From Ianthella basta (Eukaryota > Porifera > Demospongiae > Verongiida > Ianthellidae), in NCBI GenBank assembly GCA_964019415.1, contig OZ025880.1, positions 3,216,813 through 3,280,812 of the forward strand: DNA of 64,000 bases. The letters run 5' to 3'. The position numbers and the translations under genes were made by a program. How positions within the stretch are numbered: position 1 is the first letter of the stretch; every line of letters begins with the position of its first letter. This document shows, piece after piece, positions 1 to 13,301 of the stretch. The notes beneath the pieces were generated by a model. It was not told the DNA's origin, ran no database searches, and was given only the letters and a program-made list of their open reading frames with translations.

Positions 1-601
1 GATGTTTTTATGTGGAAGCAAAGAGACTCGAGAGCTGAACAATATTTTCTGCAACTCCATCTCTGCAACTTACACTTCCAGATATAGAATGAGCAGATGT
101 TGCCGCTGTGCATGGGAGGCACACTCTAATTTGAAGGATTGATAGCTTGCTGGTTCAAACTCTGCGATTTGTTAATATAGTAGGTAATGTATAGGTTTAA
201 ACATAGACTTAGTTTCATCCTTTCACCATGTACACCCAAGGACTGTTGGAGCTGTGAATTGGATATCATAAATATGTAACATATATGGTGAGATTATGAA
301 AAGATTCCTTGCCAAAGTGCACACTGCATACTGGAGGAATGCACCCTCATAGACATGACGAAACTATGTGTGCTTTGTCTATCCTCTTTCCTTGTGACAC
401 AGCAGCTGTTTGAGTGAAGTTAAATCTTCACAAAAAAGCTTGATCACATTGATTGGGTTGCACGTGTTATAGCACACCAAACTGTGCCTTCTTCCTGGTT
501 GTGGTAATGTTATATTACTCTTTAGCTACCTGGTCAACACACTCTTATATACCCTTGTGTACATGTCTACTGCATGATGTGTGAACCTTCATCCACTGTA
601 G

Positions 602-3600
602 GTCAGGACTGCTCCTCCTTCACTGACTGTCGCTCCTGCATTCAGTCACCCTTGCAGTGCCAGTGGTGTGCCCAGCCAGTGAGGACTGACTTGCCTTAAC
701 ATATGTAGTGCTTGTGTACACATAAGCCAATCAAATGGTGCTTATGAGGTACAAATTGAAAATTAATGTTTGGATTGCATTTGGATTGTTTTGTTTCATT
801 ATGTCTGTCATATGCAAGTATACGCAGGGGCCGGGTCCATAGCAGTAGTCTAGAACCTCCATTACATGCCACCAAATTATATACGTAATATATTATAGCC
901 TGTGGGTTGTGTCTATCCCTACACCAGCAATGCCTCTTTGAGAGCTGCTGCATGCAGCACACTACAGACAAACTTGACTAGAAGAGAGGCACCCTGCCTG
1001 GTGTACACTATAGCTATACATTAGAACTAGAGTAATTGCGTAGCGTCTTGCAACAGACATGCATACATTGTTTATATACCTACGGACTGCCAATATACTA
1101 GAATTTTTAGTGAATAATGGTATAGAATTCAAGCCTATTACATAATATTGTAAGGAATAATTATTCATACTCTAGATCTGTGTCATATCATCACATACAT
1201 CACCATCATTTGCACGAGTGCTTTCTTGTACCATTCACTGAAGGCTGTCAAACATCTGGGACTGCTGTGAGCTTGGCTAGACTCTACTTTATAGTTATAT
1301 TATGGCTGCGAGGGCGTTAAATTAGATTAATGCCCAAGCATGCCAAATATAACTGGCTTGTGTTTTCGAACAAGAATGGTTTGAATCGTCCAACGAATCA
1401 AGCTACAAGTAATCATGTATAGCCATTCAGGTTTTCATACAGTGGTATTATAAATACTACAGAGTTTGAGATGTACACAAGCTTCAAGCCTCTACTATAC
1501 ACAGGCTCTAACTATTCAAAGGCTGCACACATGCGCGTGTTGTTTGGGCCTGTTGCTGTGATTATTGTATTAATTGCATTGATTGTGTATTTGGTGTAGT
1601 ATAATAGTTGTGAAATTGAGTAAAATTCATGGCATTCACATTTACATGGCTCCCAATTCATACAAGTCTGAATGCTAGCACAGTGAATCATGTTAATTCA
1701 ACTATGGTTTAACTCGAACACTGCGCTTAATTGAGCTATGTTCGATGTCCCTGGACAACGCTATATATAGTATAGAAAAGCCTCTTGTTACTTTGGACGT
1801 CAATCACGTTAACTGGCCCAGGGACACTTTTAGAGGAATATTGCTGAAATGTACATTTACCAACAACAAAAGTACTAAAGAGTCAATAAATCATAGCTCC
1901 ATCATTTCTAGCACCCTTTGTAGCCTTTCTCAGTAGGAAAGCACGAGTGCCACTGAACCACAGGGAACTTACTTGAAGGGTACTTGAATAGCCACTGATG
2001 AGATGATTACATATCAATTACATATACTTTCTTGGGAAACTGTCATTTTGATGACACCATAATGTGTGCCATACATACTCTACTAAGTAATTTTTTTTGC
2101 TAAACAATTTCTGTACTAAATTTTAATAAAGAAGTAAATTACATTACACCGGTCAATACAGCTACTGGCACCAGTGGAACTAAATAATTATTTTATAATA
2201 CTTTCATTAGCTGGAACTCCCAGTAACTGGAACTTTTCATAAGGTCTCCTGGAGGTTCCAGTTAATGAGGTTCCACTGTATATAATAACTGTGTTGACAT
2301 ACATTTACTTTCCTCTCAGAATATCTTTGGGCGGTGCAATAATGAAGTCAATTCCAGTTGTGAGGCTGAGTTTGTTCAGGACCCCATTGGCAACCAAACT
2401 GTCCTGAGGGTGAGCTGCCACAGTAGCTTCAAGTGCCTCTACCGTACATACCTATAGGCCATCTGCCATCTTATCAATGTCTCACTGTTTGCAATTGCGC
2501 GTTCACCTCTTTCAACCACGCAGTCATCTTTCATGAGCTATGCCCAAAACAGTACTAAATCCTGACCCACTTTTAAATTCACTCACTCCCTCTCATTTGC
2601 CCACACCTTCCTCCTCTTCCACTCAGAATGACTCACTGAGTGATGATGTACAGATAACTCCACAAGCTGTGTCACTCAAAGTCAGACCAGGTGTGTTAAG
2701 GCTTAGGGTACACTACTCTTGACTGACACCTGACACATGGCCTGTAGTAGTGTAAGCATGTTGTACAGTGTTTCAATTATTATGTTACTTCTAAACTGGC
2801 AAATGTAATATTCCTGTAGGTTGACAACCAAATAATATATTACTTGGCAATATTATCTTCATAATATAGTACATTACAAATACCAGCTACTGAAATTGCT
2901 GCAAACCATTCGTTGTAACCATTTGTTGTACACTGTACTTATTATTATTGGAAATAAATATTTCTTGTCTTTTCCAGCACTTTCAATGCCTGCAGTACTT
3001 AATCAAGTTAACGTATGCAAATGGAAAATGAATATCTTTACCCATTTTCCCCTATAGGCCATCCTCAGTCTGTCCCCATCACTGTGAGACCTGCAGCTGT
3101 CTTTCCTCTTGATGTGTACTTTCTGATGGACTTCTCCAACTCCATGAATGATGACTTGGCAACACTTCAGTCAATTGCAGGAAATATTGGTATGTGTGTT
3201 GGTTTTGAAGAGCTACACAATAGCTTTAAAATTCTGGAATATTAAATGTGTCCGTCTAATTCTGATTGGTCTAAAGACTATATTCTACCGAACACTGATC
3301 AGATCACTTGTGCAACCATAACTTCATGAGTCAACCTTTAAACAGATTATTTTATATCACCTCTGGTGAAGGCAACTGGTTAACAGACCAATCAAGGTGT
3401 AACAAGTGATGTGGCTCACGGAACTGTGTAGGAACACTGATGTAGAAAGTTATTTTCCAACATATAACTATTCTGTGTCTTCTTGCAGCCCATAACATCA
3501 GTAGCATCACTACCAACTATACCTTGGGTTTTGGTTCATTTGTGGACAAGCTAACATCACCTTACATCGATGTCAAACCAGATAGGTAAGTAAGGATTGT

Positions 3601-6600
3601 AGTGACTGTGAACTGATTGGTGTATGTAATGGATAACTGTGTTCATCTCATCTCCTCCCACTAGACTGATTAACCCTTGTGAATTAGCTCAAAACTGTGA
3701 GGCACCTTATAGCTACAGACATTTTCTCTCTCTCACAAGTGACTCAGTTGCATTCACTGTTAGTGAGGCATGCAGTTGTATCATGTTGTGGTTACTTGTA
3801 ATGTGACTATAAAGTACATGGAAGTGCGCATGCATTTCTGTGCATCAGTAGTGCATGGTTTGATACAATCCAATGTTCAGAGTGCTGTGAACAGTCGGAG
3901 AATTTCTGGTAACCTTGATGCACCAGAAGGTGGAATGGATGGATTGCTGCAGGCTGTGGTTTGTCAAGATGTGGGTCACTGTCTAATGTGTACAAACGTA
4001 TTCTTATCGTTTAAACCTCATACCTTCTATGCCACAGATCATTGGTTGGAGACCAAACCCTGCTAGACGTCTGCTGGTGTACATGTCAGATGCTGTCTTC
4101 CACTTTGGAGGAGATGGCAAAGTCAGTTTACTAGTACCACTGTAATGCTGAGAGATTACATGGTGTGTATCATCTGCTGTCTCTTGTGCACTGCAGATTG
4201 GTGGTGCTGTCACTCCACATGATGGTCAGTGCCACCTTCGTAATACTACCAAGGGTAATGAAACATTCTACGAGTATGATAACTTGAGATTGGTGAGAGA
4301 ACATTTCCAATTTTCAGGGCAGAACTGACAAGAGCCAATATAGTGCACGTCAGACACTGCCAACATGCAATTGGCAGCATTTGAGTTGCAACATGCAATT
4401 TTAAGTTGTCCATGCATACACATAGAGTATTTTGTAGTTTGCGAGTGTTGTGAAAAGATGATGTTTACGTGTGTGCATTTGCCATGCTTAGTATTTATAG
4501 CCCAAATTGACTGACCTAGCTGCAGCTCAGTATCATTCCTGGTATGTTGTGGAACTATGTCACAGGACTATCCATCGGTGGCAATGATCAAAAGCCTGCT
4601 CCTTGAGAAGGGGATCTCCCCAATCTTTCTGGTGACATCCAAATTCCTTGACGTTTACAACGTAAGAGTTACTTGTAACTTGTACATCACATGCACATTG
4701 TACAGTGCATATCAGAGTGAGTTAGGGGAAATTATAATAGCGAATGTGTTAGTCACACATGTGCCTGACCCCCTGCAGGGATCTTATGCAATGATACCAT
4801 ATCATTGCTTAAGCTGACTTGCTTCCAAGACCAGAGCCTTCATGGCCAATTAGATTGGGCATTTACTATAATCATAGTGTTATTCTAAAAGAAAGTTTAG
4901 CTCAAATTTTAGAGACAAGTGTTGGCTCGGTCATATAATATTATTCAACACTTGCAAATTTGAAAACAGAGCAAGCGTTAGCCATACAAGCAGTCTGAGA
5001 GCAAAATACGAATTCAGACACTCCATATACTTTCACTTTGCTTGCCTCACTATCACACTATGGCAACATCATGCAAGAGTTAACAGCAAATGAAATACGT
5101 ACAATTACATTCCTATTGCACAGGTCAGCTTATGCAATGCTACCAGACCCTTGCAGGGGGTCTGGTGAGTGAGACTATGTATGCATTTGGTTCATCTGAA
5201 ATTGTAATACCCATTTCTCTCCACATTGTTTGCAGCTAACACAGACTGCCTTCGACAATGCTGTTGTGGAACGACTGGATGCAAACTCAGAAAATTTAAT
5301 CAATGCATTGACAAAAGGCTATAATGTGAGTCTTCTTCTGTACATCTTCTTCCTCGATCCATGGTGTGGTGTAGGGTGTTTGTCACTAGAAATGTTGTAA
5401 ATTGATGATTACTACGTAGATTCACTGTATTTACATTCTGTGTCCAAGTTGATGTGTATTCGTGTCTGCTGTGATGAACATAACCATACATGTCCATCAC
5501 ATGCGTTGTGTCTGCTGCTGTAGGAGCTTGTATCCAATGTGAGGCTCACTGCTGAGAGTGTTCCTGGCTTGGAGGTCTCATTCAGTGCTGACTGTGGTGC
5601 ACTTGCCACTGCTGATGTCACTGGCCATGGAGGCTGTGCTGGTGTGACTATTGGCAGTGAGGTATGGTGTATTCCTACATGAAGATGTGCCATACATGTA
5701 GCTGTGGAGCTGTATACTTGCTGCCCTACAATCCCTCCAACCTTGGCAGGTCACTATCACAGCTACTGTTTCAGTGACTGAGTGCACAGAAAGACTGATC
5801 AATGGCACTAGGTCAGGACCACCCTGCCTGGCATACTGTAGCTAGTCTCCTGAGCGAAGTGCAGAGTCACAGCAATACAATTTCTTTACATTTATGATTC
5901 TTGCAGAATAAAAATCTCATCTGCTCTGTTTGGTGAGGTCACTGTTGATGTTCAGGGTGTGTGCTCCTGTGATTGTGAAATGGATAGGGTAAGCTCTTGC
6001 AGCAAACCATCACATGGTGCTTATGTCTAAGCAGTCTGTGCAGTCTTACATTCAGTCTTTCGCCATGCACTAAGCCTTGCTTGCATTCAACAGATGGTGA
6101 ATAACTCCTACTGTTCCAACCAAGGAGACCTTGTGTGTGGTCTCTGTGACTGTGAAGAAGGAAGGTTTGTATATACTGCTGCAAGTTGCATGCAGTGGAT
6201 TTGTTGATGAATAAAATTGATGCATGTGCATGACTCGTGCTGTACCCCACAGGATTGGTGGCCAGTGCGAATGCAACATTGGCAGCTCTGGGTCTACATC
6301 ACTCATGTGTCCGTATGTGCAACTGTACCACTGCACAACATGCTACATCTCAGATATAACAAGTCTTCACTTGCCCTCTATCTATACTCCTTTGCAGTAA
6401 TGGCCCCAATGGCAAAATGTGTTCAGGCCCTAATGCAGGGAAGTGTGTGTGTGGACAGTGCAGGTGTAGACAGGATGTCAACCCACAGGTCAGACTCATT
6501 CCTCGAGTTTATGTAACAACATTGATCCAGCAAGTTAACTCTAGCTAGCTCTTGTGTACATACAGTAAATATAATGATGGCACGTATTATACAAAAGTTA

Positions 6601-9600
6601 CTCAACACATAATCATCTTATCTTTTATCTCTGCTTTTTGTGCAGCTTCAAATTGTGTTAGTTTAGCATTCACAACTTTTGCCCATCATCGATTACTGTC
6701 ATTGTGCTCACCCTTTCTACCAAATAGTCATATTTACTATTGCAGTATATACCTCTTATTTTCTTTTCCTGTTGAGTGCAGATTCCTGGATCAAGGTATT
6801 TTGGTAAAATGTGTGAGTGCAATAATTTCCGGTGTGATGTTGACACCAGGGGACGTCTTTGCAGTGGTAAGTGAAGAATGATTCAAAGCAAGCTGCTCAG
6901 TTCTACGTACATTAACAATACATGCTGTGTACATATTACATACGTTTAAGTATGGTGTTAATCTAGGTGACATGCTATTATATATTTTAATCAGCTCAAG
7001 GTCATGCTTGATGCTTAGAGGACAAGGGGTGAGCAAGGCTTATAGGCTAGCATTCACTCAAGCATGACATGTGCAGTCACTGTCATTAGCGTACACTACC
7101 ATGACTACTTGCACTGGTGTGCCCCTTTTGTCTTTGAGCCCAGCATAAGGCAATGCTACATTGTGGAAGGTGTTTTCTGTTGTATAACATGGTCTGTGGA
7201 TGATCGAGTCTGTTTTGTGTGACAAAGAAAAATGCATTTTGTACCGACATACTGATAGGCACTTACTTTGGAAGTGGCTTTGACACAGCAAACCTACGTA
7301 CATGCACCCTGTAGCTAGGCATCCAAATTATAATCTCTTCTTTGCCTTCTCCCTGGTCATCAGTGCAATATCTTCAAGGTAAGGCATATCTTAAATTATA
7401 GGATGGATGTATCACTTAGGTCATCACCCTATTTCCTTAAGTTCTCCTGAACACTGCCTCAATAGATGTATCCTGATGAGATGTGAAGTGATAAGGCATG
7501 TATTTCATGGATAAACCCAATTGTGTCTAGTATGAAATCAAAATAGTTTAAGTGGTTTGTACCACGTAAACTGTATTCTCCTGCAGTGTATTGTGAATGT
7601 GTGATGATATATAATATAGTGGATCCATGCGTTTGGATGCATATGTGAAGGGTACATGTAGTAGTGTATAATATTAAAAGAATTGTGATTTAAAAAGCAA
7701 TCAGTAGTTCAGTGCAGAACCACTCTCTTGTTTAGGGAATGGAGTGTGTGGCTGCAATGGGAACTGCACTTGTAATAAAGGATTCTCTGGGGACATCTGT
7801 GAGTGCAGACCCAATGAAGAGTGCAGGAACCCAGTAGGGGGAGAGGTGAGTGAGCTGTACACGAGGTCACTTCAGAATATGTTAAACGTATTCACTACAT
7901 TGTTACTGATTTTCATTTGGCATGCATATACATAGGGGAACTGGAGTAGGAGAACCCTGGAGGCATAATTTTTAACCGGGGTCCTCCTCCTGTTGAACTT
8001 GGACTGTTGCCTTCACCTTACTTCCTTTGTCCAGTACCCTTGACTTGATGCAGTATTACATTTTTCTCATGTTGCATATTATTTTGCATGTGTCAGTCCA
8101 CACAATCACCCTTTATGCTCCCATATGCACATCCCCATAATATCTTGGCACTGTTTCATTCAATCTGCATGATGTCTGACCAAGGCTTACTTAAACACCT
8201 TATCAGTTGTACATACGTTCTGAATAATTGATCTTTTGCTGTAATACGTCACCTGCTGAACGTTTTCCCATTTGGAGCTTACTGTACATGGTTTATTTGT
8301 TCATCCACTGCAGCTTTGCTCCGGAGTTGGCAAGTGTACATGTGGTAGGTGTACATGTGATGAAGGCTATGGTAGGATCTACTGTGACTTTTGCACTAAT
8401 GCAGAGGTAATGAGATTACTTCACTGCAAGTATATTAAATAAAAGTATATATTATACTACTGCCCATTTTAGTGGGCTACGATGGAGAAGAGCCAAGGCC
8501 CATTGAAACTAATCAACTCATCTTATGTATGTGTAAAGGTGTGTACCTCCACTGTAGATTGTAAATGTGTTGTCCAACTGGTCTTGCACAAATCAGTAAC
8601 CATCTCATTAGGGTCAGTAGGGCTTAGTGAAACAGTCTAGAATATAGGATTGCTTGGATGCCAGGGACAACAGAGCTGGTGTTTTGACTCTAGGCCATCA
8701 AACAATGGCTACCACTCTCAGACGTATGCTATTCACATCATTCTGCAATCCCAATGTTGTGTACAAATCAAACATACTGTAAACCTACAAACTGCAATAA
8801 TATGGGTTTATCAAATGAGCCTTAGTGTCTTGAATGTTTATGGGAGCAATGATTCTGTTTCCTGGCATAACCCATTCAGGTAGCAGACATTGCATATTAT
8901 AGTAGAACCTATTTGTACTGTAAGTCAGTCTACAGCTACAGCAGCACAGTGATAACTCGTAATAGGTAAATGGTGTGAACACTGTATTGTATACAATGAC
9001 CTTGTTTATTATTTGCTGACTCCATCAGTACATAGTGGATGCTTGCGTCCATAGGGTTAATGTTACATTCACATGCAGTCTGCTCATAACAACAGTGGCT
9101 CTGATGTTAAGCAGTTCTTGTGACCTAAACTGTACTATAAGTTTGGCCTACACAGGAAATCCCTCAGTTGCACTCGGTTGATGCTGGCATAATTATAATG
9201 ACATTAAGTGGCAGGGCAGAAGCATGACAATGTCTGATTGATAATTCTCTTGTGTTGTGATGTTGTACTGACTTGGGGTTATGTGCCGGAATACTGATAC
9301 TGATACTACATGCACTGGCTTTTGAGCGAGGTAACATATATAGCAACTGGAATGCTTGATCAAACCTTCCAGTTGCTATGTTATCCCAATTGAAATTTGG
9401 CACATGCACCCAACAGCACTCTTGCATTGTGTATGTTTAAGAATGAATTATACTCAACTTCGCACTTCTTGTATATATGTGTATACCACACAATATCTTG
9501 TGTCTCCTTTCACTGTATTTTATATTGTCAACTTACCTTAGCACATGATGTCCACACAACTTGCCTAAATTCCTGCCTTCCTGTTTGTATAGGCATGTAT

Positions 9601-10389
9601 TTCAAAGCAGCCTTCAGCTCCTCCCATTCCATCATGGCAGATTGCTGTCCCTATTGTTGTTGGGCTCCTTACCCTTATTCTAGGGTTCCTCATCATCATC
9701 CTTGTCAAGGTCATCCTTCTCCTACTGGTAAGGCACACATCTCACTAAACCATTTCATTGCAGATCTACTAGCAGTTCTTTGTATACCATGAGAGACATC
9801 ACACAATGCAGTAAATGTAATCCTCTTCTCTTTTCATGTGTGCATACAGGACCATTACTGCTATGATGAGTTCAAAGACAGGCACAGCAGTGCTCACTCC
9901 CAGCTGGAAGATGTAGAGCTGGAATCAAACCCAGCCTATGGGGAGGTGCCACAACCCTCACCCCCAGCCGATCTAGAACATGAGTATGAGGAGTATGAAG
10001 GTAGCACAACTGACATTGTTGTCCAAAATGAACAGAATAGTTTCCACTCGCAGATTGAAGATGTAGAGCTGGAGCCAAACCCAGCCTATAAGGAGGTGCC
10101 ACAACATTTACCCACAGCAGATCTAGGAAGTGAGTATGTGGAGTGTGGAGGGAGCACAACTGACAATGATGATGCTGCCAGAAATGAGCAGAGTGGTGTC
10201 CACTCCCAGTTTGAGGATGTACAACTAGAACTCAACCCAGCCTATGGAATGGTGCTACAATCTGCACCCTCAGCAGATCTAGAGCCACAATATGTGGAGT
10301 GTGGTGGAAGTGCAACTGATCCCTCTTACCAGTCGGTTGCACGTGGCATGCAGACTGCAGCCCAGATGGAAGAGGAGGATTATATATAA
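602..10389 (+). CDS. Integrin beta subunit, locus A (5' end outside window; NPAY-repeat tail, no beta-tail domain)
   Basis: Cell-surface adhesion receptor subunit that would pair with an integrin alpha chain. Exons: 602-678, 2320-2409, 2627-2690, 3058-3189, 3489-3585, 3665-3758, 3881-3970, 4038-4121, 4197-4292, 4566-4661, 5236-5325, 5524-5661, 5750-5811, 5907-5988, 6094-6164, 6253-6312, 6398-6488, 6782-6866, 7736-7845, 8314-8406, 9593-9727, 9850-10389. All phases agree. Order: PSI (DCSSFTDC...WCAQP), hybrid, beta-I with MIDAS DFSNS, metal-site loop NLDAPEGG and specificity loop CELAQNC, hybrid, four I-EGF modules, TM, tail. With a 64-nt signal exon like the other copies it would be about 846 aa. 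The signal exon lies upstream; 1-601 is intron 1. The beta-tail exon found in B-E is absent: the I-EGF4 exon (phase 0) joins the TM exon in frame. The membrane-proximal DHYCYDEFKD resembles the family DRxEYxxF motif and is followed by three NPAY repeats. Confidence 0.88.
1678..2281. mobile_element. Insertion in intron 2 of locus A, pogo/Tigger-like end
   Basis: The C intron runs directly from GAATGCTAGTATATAATAAC, whereas A has about 600 extra bases here. The right end reads, on the minus strand, ACAGTGGAACCTCATTAAC, like the CAGTGGAACC ends of pogo/Tigger-type DNA transposons. The left end (ACAGTGAATCATGTTAATTC) is only partly complementary. No transposase is visible, so it would be a non-autonomous copy. 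Confidence 0.4.
4767..5162. mobile_element. MITE-like element in locus A intron
   Basis: Starts GACCCCCTGCAGGG and ends with the near inverse, CCCTTGCAGGGGGTC. Inside each end is a second inverted match around CTTATGCAATG. About 396 bp, AT-rich, no coding potential. The same element sits at the same intron in C (24549-24958) and, interrupted, in D (35936 to about 37553), but not in E. It therefore entered before the A/C/D duplications. Confidence 0.6.
9850..10389 (+). other. Terminal exon of locus A: cytoplasmic tail with three NPAY repeats
   Basis: This single exon encodes 179 residues and a TAA stop, against 45-60 tail residues in the sibling genes. After the membrane-proximal segment come three imperfect repeats starting at 9895, 10045 and 10201 (150, 156 and about 150 bp). 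Each reads HSQ-x-EDV-x-LE-x-NPAY ... ADL ... Y(E/V)E(Y/C)xGSxTD. NPAY falls at 9928-9939, 10078-10089 and 10234-10245. NPxY in integrin tails is a PTB-domain docking site (talin, kindlin, Shc-like adaptors). The repeats end in DPSYQSVA, which resembles the ADNPLYQSA of the other copies with the Asn lost. The repeats are followed by an acidic end, EEEDYI. Confidence 0.85.
9895..10350 (+). repeat. In-frame tandem repeat, 3 units of about 150 bp
   Basis: Three direct repeats start at 9895, 10045 and 10201, all in the reading frame of the locus A tail. Units differ at many third and some first codon positions, so the duplication is not brand new, but the NPAY core and the flanking EDV and LE residues are kept in all three. 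Confidence 0.85.
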
Positions 10390-11185
10390 TTAGCTGTGGA
10401 GAGTGTCGCTGGTCTCCAAAATGTCATATATACTAATCAACTAAGTCAGAATATTTCACTGCACGCTAGGCCAGTGTAAGATGCACAGTGTAAGGTAGTC
10501 ATACATACTAATCTGTACGAGCATGCAAATCAAACTCCTTGATTTTCCAATTATTATGCATCAGGTCAATATTGTTTTATGCAAATGTACTCCAGATCAA
10601 TGACCATTATTATCTGAAATTGCAATGCCCTGTGATACATACTGAAACTAATTATGGGAACCTCAAGGACTACCTCAGAGAATTGAAGGTAGTAAATTTC
10701 CTTTGATGTGACGCCATACACATTGCTTTCAAGTATGAATTGTAGCTACACCTTCTCCTTGATCAAGCTATGAATAGTCATGTGAGTTATACATATGTAC
10801 CTTTTAGAGGATACTTGTTAACTTCACAATTAGGTGAACATCCACTGTATCAGCTAGCAAATACCAACCAAGGCAGCCATTATGTATACTAAATATATTG
10901 TAAACTTTATGTGACCTCTTGCTGCAGCTGTGGAAGTCCAAGATGACTGTAAATCAGCCATTCTATCTCTCACTTGCTTTACGAGCTTGCCAGTACTGAA
11001 TACTGTGAATTTGTAATGTGACCTATTGAATTCTGATGACAATCCACGACATTCTTCAGTAAATGTAATTTGTATTGTACAGCATTACAGTAGTGTTATG
11101 GCATCATATATGTGTGCCTTGCCATGCATAAGATAGACACATTTGACCTTATCTTAGGACCAAGCCACCAAGGGCTGTGACACAG

Positions 11186-11693
11186 GTGTTGTTCTGACAA
11201 ACTTACACTCTGTACTCTACCCTCCAACCCAAGCAGCAGAAATGAAGGCCACTGTCACCAGAAAAGATTCACCTGTTTTGGGTACCAAATTGCCAGTGGA
11301 ATAGTGAGTACTGTGCATCATGTATATAGAGTATACAGCACATCAGTGCAGCAAAGAGTACTTGTTACACTAGTTCAATGTATAATTATGCACATGCATG
11401 AAGACTCCATGTCAATCCTCATGCCAATAGTTGCACCATTAATGTACACTGCAATGTGTCTGATTACCATTCAATCACAATTTGTAGGAGTTTCTACTTT
11501 CTAAGTCAGTCATCCATCATGACCTGTCTTGCCGAAACATCTTGGTGGGAGATAATGAGCTATTGAAGATATGTGACTTTGGACTGGCCAAGGAGACCTT
11601 GGAGTATGCATCTGCTCTGAAGACTAGACTGCCCATTCGCTGGATGGCACCAGAAACACTCCTCAGAGGAGAGTTCACTGAAAAGTCAGATGT
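11186..11693 (+). pseudogene. Tyrosine kinase catalytic-domain fragment (two exons)
   Basis: Two exons of a protein tyrosine kinase. Exon 1 (about 11186-11303; start uncertain, acceptor ACACAG) ends in the helix-E motif YQIASGI before donor GTGAGT. Exon 2 (11488-11693) reads EFLLSKSVIHHDL...CRNIL, then KICDFGLAKE, then LPIRWMAPETLL and EKSDV, and stops at donor GTAAGT in phase 2. Catalytic-loop Asp, Asn, DFG and the APE motif are present. The usual HRD Arg is His. IRWMAPE is typical of tyrosine rather than Ser/Thr kinases. No N-lobe (glycine loop, VAIK Lys) was found upstream and no WSFGV-type exon downstream to 12680, so this is probably a fragment. It lies 0.8 kb after the stop of locus A on the same strand. 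Could be a transcribed remnant with distant exons. Confidence 0.72.
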
Positions 11694-12680
11694 GTAAGTA
11701 TGCCACTCAGTAAAGCACTGCCAGTGTACCAAAGAGTTGTATCCAGTATTATATGTAGTGAATTAGTGCATTACTGTTATCTACGTATCTAGATACATAT
11801 ATCATGATGTTATGATTAGTTCATGTTAATGTTCATTCTTAATCACTTAATTGATCTTATTTAATGTGGGGAGCCTTTAGCCAGAAGGCTACTCTTCCAG
11901 GCACCCACATTTAATACATTCAAAGTACAAACAACACAGACAGACAGACACACATACAGTAAATCAGTTTGTTATATGTTCAGTGGGGCTGCTTGTTGTC
12001 GGGGAACGTACTTCTTGGTTTTACGATTGGAGCATTGTAGACTGCAAGGTATATAGGTAATGAACATTATCAGCTTGAGGCAATTCAGGTATCAATAACA
12101 GAAATTACAGTCACCTGTGCAGAAGCCTTTAATTTGTTGCAATAACGATAACAATACAACAAGGATTCTAATAGCAAGGAGTCAATTCAGACAACTAGTT
12201 CTAAAAATCTACCATTAAAGCACGGAGCACATCAATGCTGGGTCTGCTCCATGCATCCTGGAGATCAGCACACCTCGCTCCAGTTAGTACAAATGGCAGT
12301 CGTTAGAATAATAAGAAATTTATTACCAGATGGAACAGGATCCCGACACTGATCACATAAGTGGGCCAGTGAAACACTGGCTGCAGAAAATTATAATTAT
12401 TCCATGTGGTCAAATGCCCCATATATATGTATGTTATATAGTATATTGACATCACAACATAATTGAACAGAAATATGAATTCAATTGCAAAACAGCATGT
12501 CTAACACTTGTGCAGCACTTCTTGCCTGAGCAGGATATTGAATATTGTACGTATACATATATATATTGATGGCTCTGACGTTGCCACTACATGCAGTGAT
12601 TGTATACAAACACGGACGTTTTTAGATTTCTTTCTGGCCACTCTGCTCTGTAGTCTTAGTTCTAGATTCCTCAATCAATC
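11694..12680. other. Spacer between kinase fragment and locus B
   Basis: No kinase C-lobe exon, RNA gene or element with clear ends was seen. A short ACAGACAGACAGACA tract is at about 11936-11950. Confidence 0.4.
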
Positions 12681-13301
12681 ATGTATCATACCACAGCTCT
12701 GATGTGTGCCGTACTGGTACTGGGATGTGTCTACTATACCAGAGGTGAGTGGGAAACCAACAGTTTACTGTAAATCTTTTGGCGGGAACTACAGCTGCAG
12801 GCCATCACTTTCAAACAGCACTCTACAAGTGATCGCTTACACTTCAGCAAGAGTTAGGCCAGGTCTATAGGGGAGTCATGTCAGCTGCTACCTTCATCAG
12901 TACGTGACAACAGTAACGGATGCTGACTGCCTCATAGCAAGGTCAGTATATAATAATAGTATGCAACATTGTCTCTGCATTGACAATGATTTTAAACATA
13001 ATGCTGAATGTAGAGCTAGCATGACTAAGCTGGCTAGATTAATCAGTAGGACTGGGTGTTGTTCTTTACCTAAACAGAAATCAATCAGTGTGTCAAATGT
13101 TAACATTAAATTATGAACAATAAATATATCAAAGGCCCCCTAAGCCCACGGAGGAGATGAAAATGCAGTCGAAAGTCCCCCCAGTCCAAGTCCATGGATC
13201 TGAGGTGTAGATTAATTCTTTCATCAGCCTGCTCTAGGCCACTGCCTGCTATGTCTGTGCTGCATGGTGTGGTGTACTCCTTAATCTACATCCACTGTAA
13301 G

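Noticed and set aside
5578..5808. Minus-strand frame [10 protein letters not shown]..., also at 25327 and 37957
   Set aside because: Conserved only because it lies opposite the conserved second hybrid-domain exons.
9872..10159. 95-codon minus-strand frame opposite the NPAY exon
   Set aside because: Its repeats mirror the NPAY repeats of the + strand; a shadow frame.
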